64,000 nucleotides of DNA from DATJCV01 sp963707665 (GTDB taxonomy: Bacteria; Pseudomonadota; Gammaproteobacteria; Burkholderiales; Burkholderiaceae_D): positions 186,001-250,000 of the forward strand of contig CAVPQU010000005.1 in assembly GCA_963707665.1 (NCBI GenBank), given 5' to 3'. The notes beneath the pieces are model-generated. The model saw nothing but the letters and a program-made list of their open reading frames with translations. It was not told the DNA's origin and searched no databases. Positions 61,757 through 64,000 of the stretch are shown here, piece after piece (the stretch's first letter is position 1; each line of letters opens with the position of its first letter). A program made the position numbers and the translations under genes.

Positions 61757-62185
61757 GTGTTTCAGGGAGCGTCAGCATTAAATCTCGATGCCAAGGGCCG
61801 GATGTCGATTCCGGCCAAGCATCGCGACGCCTTGCTGACGCGGGATGAGGGGCGGATCACGCTGACTCGTCATCCACACGGCTGTTTGCTGCTGTTTCCG
61901 CGCTCCATCTGGGAGACCCACCGTGAACAGATCGCGGCGTGGCCGATGTCGGCACGACCATGGCAACGTATTTTTCTCGGAAATGCCTCTGATGTCGACC
62001 TGGACTCCGCCGGCCGCATCCTGATTGCGCCGGAATTGCGTTCTGCCATCGGACTGGAACGCGAAGTCATGTTGCTGGGCATGGGCAGTCATTTTGAAGT
62101 GTGGGATGCCGTGCGACTCGCCGCCAGCGAGGCGCAGGCAGTCGCGGCCGGCATGCCCGACGCGTTGAGCAACTTTTCATTCTGA
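61757..62185 (+). CDS. mraZ: Transcriptional regulator MraZ
   Basis: MraZ is a small AbrB-like DNA-binding protein that represses the division and cell-wall operon. The 142-residue protein has the two tandem SpoVT/AbrB-like repeats: ASALNLDAKGRMSIPAKHRDAL (residues about 5-26) and SDVDLDSAGRILIAPELRSAIG (about 76-97), each with the D-x-x-G-R signature. The start is a GTG at 61757 after CAGGAGC. It is the first gene of the dcw cluster. Confidence 0.95.
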   Translation: MFQGASALNLDAKGRMSIPAKHRDALLTRDEGRITLTRHPHGCLLLFPRSIWETHREQIAAWPMSARPWQRIFLGNASDVDLDSAGRILIAPELRSAIGLEREVMLLGMGSHFEVWDAVRLAASEAQAVAAGMPDALSNFSF

Positions 62186-62193
62186 CCGCGGCT

Positions 62194-63171
62194 GTGACGA
62201 CCTTGTCAGCGGTGCCGGACGAGCCGCACCGGACCGTGCTGTTGAATGAAGCGGTTGCGGCGCTGGCAATCGAGGGCGCGCGCAGCGGCGGTACGTATGT
62301 TGACGGCACCTTTGGCCGCGGCGGCCACAGCCGGGAAATATTGAAGCAGTTGAGCATGAGCGGGCGCCTGCTGGCTTTCGACAAGGACCCGCAGGCGGTC
62401 GCCGACGCGCAAACCATTGCGGACCCGCGCTTTTCCATCGTGCATGACAGTTTTGCCACACTGGAGAGCGCGCTGACTGCGGCTGGCATAGCGACGGTGG
62501 ATGGCGTCCTGCTGGATCTCGGGATCTCTTCGCCGCAGGTGGATGAAGCAGAACGAGGTTTCAGTTTTCGGCTGGACGGCCCGCTGGACATGCGGATGGA
62601 TACGACGCGCGGAATGACCGCTGCTGACTGGCTGGCCAGTGCCAGTGCGCAGCAAATCGAGGAGGTGATACGGAATTATGGGGAAGAACGGTTTGCTTTT
62701 CAGATTGCAAAGGCGATTGTTGCTGGCCGGGCAGTCGAACCAATTTCGACCACACGACAGCTTGCCCAGCTCGTGGCGCGTGCCGTCAAAACCCGCGAGA
62801 AAGGCAAGGATCCGGCTACACGCACCTTTCAGGCTATCCGGATTTTCATCAATCAGGAGCTTGAAGACCTTGAGATAGCGCTGGATCAGGCATTTCGGCA
62901 ATTGACCACCCAGGGGAGGCTGGTTGTGATCAGTTTTCATTCGCTGGAAGATCGCATCGTCAAGCGTTTCATGGCGTCCCGGGCGCGTTTGCCGCAACCG
63001 GATCGGCGCCTGCCGATTCGCGCCGTCGACTTGCCGCAACCCCAATTGAAGCTGCTGGCGCGCATCAAGCCGTCCGCCAGTGAAATCGCCGCCAATCCGC
63101 GCGCCCGTTCGGCCGTCATGCGGGTTGCCGAACGCTTGCCTGAGAGTCCGGCGCGGGGCGGCTTGCCGTGA
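62194..63171 (+). CDS. rsmH: 16S rRNA (cytosine1402-N4)-methyltransferase
   Basis: RsmH (MraW) methylates N4 of C1402 in the 16S rRNA decoding site. The 325-residue protein has HRTVLLNEAVAAL, SAM-binding YVDGTFGRGGHSREIL, DGVLLDLGISSPQVDEAERGF and C-terminal VISFHSLEDRIVKRFM. The likely start is a GTG at 62194, 8 bp after mraZ. Its stop overlaps the ftsL start. Confidence 0.96.
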   Translation: MTTLSAVPDEPHRTVLLNEAVAALAIEGARSGGTYVDGTFGRGGHSREILKQLSMSGRLLAFDKDPQAVADAQTIADPRFSIVHDSFATLESALTAAGIATVDGVLLDLGISSPQVDEAERGFSFRLDGPLDMRMDTTRGMTAADWLASASAQQIEEVIRNYGEERFAFQIAKAIVAGRAVEPISTTRQLAQLVARAVKTREKGKDPATRTFQAIRIFINQELEDLEIALDQAFRQLTTQGRLVVISFHSLEDRIVKRFMASRARLPQPDRRLPIRAVDLPQPQLKLLARIKPSASEIAANPRARSAVMRVAERLPESPARGGLP

Positions 63172-63440
63172 GCGCGCGCCTGCCTTTAATTCTGGCCGTG
63201 GCGCTGGTCCTGTGCGCGCTGGCGCTGGTGAATGCGCAATACCAGGCGCGGCAGCTGTTCATCGACCTGGAGCGAGCCCATTCCAGTGCACGTCAGCTTG
63301 AAATCGAATGGGCGCAGCTGCAGCTGGATCAGTCCACGCTGGGCAAACATGCCCGTATCGAGGCTAGCGCGATGCGTGATCTGAACATGATCGCTCTGAC
63401 TGCCGCGCGCACGCAGTATTTGACGGCGGGTGGCAAGTGA
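63168..63440 (+). CDS. ftsL: Cell division protein FtsL
   Basis: FtsL is a bitopic division protein that forms a complex with FtsB and FtsQ. The 90-residue protein has one N-terminal membrane helix (LPLILAVALVLCALALVNA) and a periplasmic coiled coil with heptads (DLERAHSSARQLEIEWAQLQLDQ split). It starts with GTG at 63168, overlapping the rsmH stop, and overlaps ftsI by 4 bp. Confidence 0.92.
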   Translation: MSARLPLILAVALVLCALALVNAQYQARQLFIDLERAHSSARQLEIEWAQLQLDQSTLGKHARIEASAMRDLNMIALTAARTQYLTAGGK

Positions 63441-64000
63441 CGCGCGCTTCGTCCCGAGTCGCCGGTACCCGTGGGATATCTTTTTCCGCCAGCCCGGTAC
63501 TGCAGGTGCAACTGCCGGCGTGGCGCTCGCGCATCGTGTTGTTCCTGCTGTTCGTAGCCTTCGCCACCTTGATCGGGCGCGCGTTGTTCTTGCAGGGAAT
63601 ATCCACCGACTTCCTGCAAAAGCAGGGGGCATCTCGCTATGCGCGTACGCTTGAGCTGCCGGCCACGCGTGGCAAGATCGTCGATCGCAATGGCCACGTG
63701 CTGGCATCCTCGGTCCCGGTCAAGGCGATCTGGGCGATACCGGACGACGTGCTGCAGGCAGCGCCGGAAAAATTGCGCCGGTTGGCGGCCTTGTTGGACA
63801 TGAGCGAGCGCGATTTGCGCAAGAAGCTCGATTCCGATCGCAGTTTCGTGTATCTGAAGCGCCAGGTCGAGCACGAGACGGCCGACCAGATCGTCAAACT
63901 CGGTATTGAGGGCATCCAGACCCGCAAGGAATATAAGCGCTTCTACCCCGAAGGCGAGGTCATGGCGCACGTGGTGGGCTTCACCAATGTCGAGGATGCG
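63437..64000 (+). CDS. ftsI: Peptidoglycan transpeptidase FtsI (PBP3), N-terminal part
   Basis: The gene begins with GTG at 63437 (GTGA overlap with ftsL) and runs off the window. The first 188 residues include a cytoplasmic tail, a membrane helix (IVLFLLFVAFATLIGRALFL, about residues 37-56) and the start of the PBP dimer domain (GASRYARTLELPATRGKIVD then RNGHVLASSVPVKAIWAIPD). FtsI crosslinks septal peptidoglycan. The transpeptidase domain with SxxK is outside the window. Confidence 0.95.
   Translation, partial: MTRASSRVAGTRGISFSASPVLQVQLPAWRSRIVLFLLFVAFATLIGRALFLQGISTDFLQKQGASRYARTLELPATRGKIVDRNGHVLASSVPVKAIWAIPDDVLQAAPEKLRRLAALLDMSERDLRKKLDSDRSFVYLKRQVEHETADQIVKLGIEGIQTRKEYKRFYPEGEVMAHVVGFTNVEDA

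Overview
This 64 kb window reads as a GC-rich betaproteobacterial chromosome, most likely Burkholderiales and probably Oxalobacteraceae. That placement is inferred from gene orders known from the group: pilR-ampD-nrdA-nrdB, tlpA-aroQ-accB-accC-prmA-DUF3426, ubiA next to oxyR, yggS-proC between type IV pilus ATPases and a yqjDEK operon, and rnpB close to mraZ-rsmH-ftsL-ftsI. Coding density is high. I see no tRNA, rRNA, insertion sequence, prophage or CRISPR array.

Layout. 0-6 kb: end of the pilus regulator pilR, ampD, and the aerobic ribonucleotide reductase nrdAB behind two probable NrdR boxes. 6-9 kb: a lysine/alanine-rich histone H1-like protein with perfect 75-bp repeats, a YggT protein and a PfkB-type sugar/nucleoside kinase. 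9-15 kb (minus strand): tlpA, aroQ, accBC, prmA and a DUF3426 zinc-ribbon protein. 15-22 kb (plus): mpl, an esterase, ubiC, an RNase II-family gene, tonB, aroE and mtgA, tightly packed. 22-25 kb: a DUF2917/LysR divergent pair and corA. 25-29 kb: glycolate oxidase glcDEF. 29-37 kb: glutathione peroxidase, pilU, pilT, yggS, proC, yqjKED, ubiA, oxyR. 37-46 kb: hsp15, then a TetR-controlled fatty-acid beta-oxidation operon. 46-48 kb: sulfite dehydrogenase sorAB. 48-58 kb: a sensory cluster (SSS-domain histidine kinase, small membrane protein, receiver protein, ScfR-type regulator) divergent from a liv-type ABC importer with a LivM-LivG fusion. 58-64 kb: dadA, RNase P RNA, a DUF3096 microprotein and the start of the dcw division cluster.

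How the genes work together. The beta-oxidation operon is complete in function (acyl-CoA dehydrogenase, hydroxyacyl-CoA dehydrogenase/enoyl-CoA hydratase, thioesterase, thiolase, extra hydratase) behind a TetR gene with a palindromic operator on its own promoter. The kinase/receiver/ScfR set resembles acetate and short-chain fatty-acid control systems. Its position opposite a five-function importer suggests a small-carboxylate or amino-acid uptake module.

Most striking anomaly. Seven otherwise well-conserved genes (pilR, DUF3426 gene, proC, acyl-CoA dehydrogenase, thiolase, sorA, dadA) carry eight frameshifts. Seven of the eight equal one extra base, and several sit in the loop of a short inverted repeat. 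Sequencing or assembly error is the first explanation to test. Other leads are a 20-bp inverted repeat downstream of rnpB, three stacked hairpins between pilT and pilU, strong hairpins in sorA-sorB and livK-livH, and an orphan livF 3' fragment upstream of sorA.
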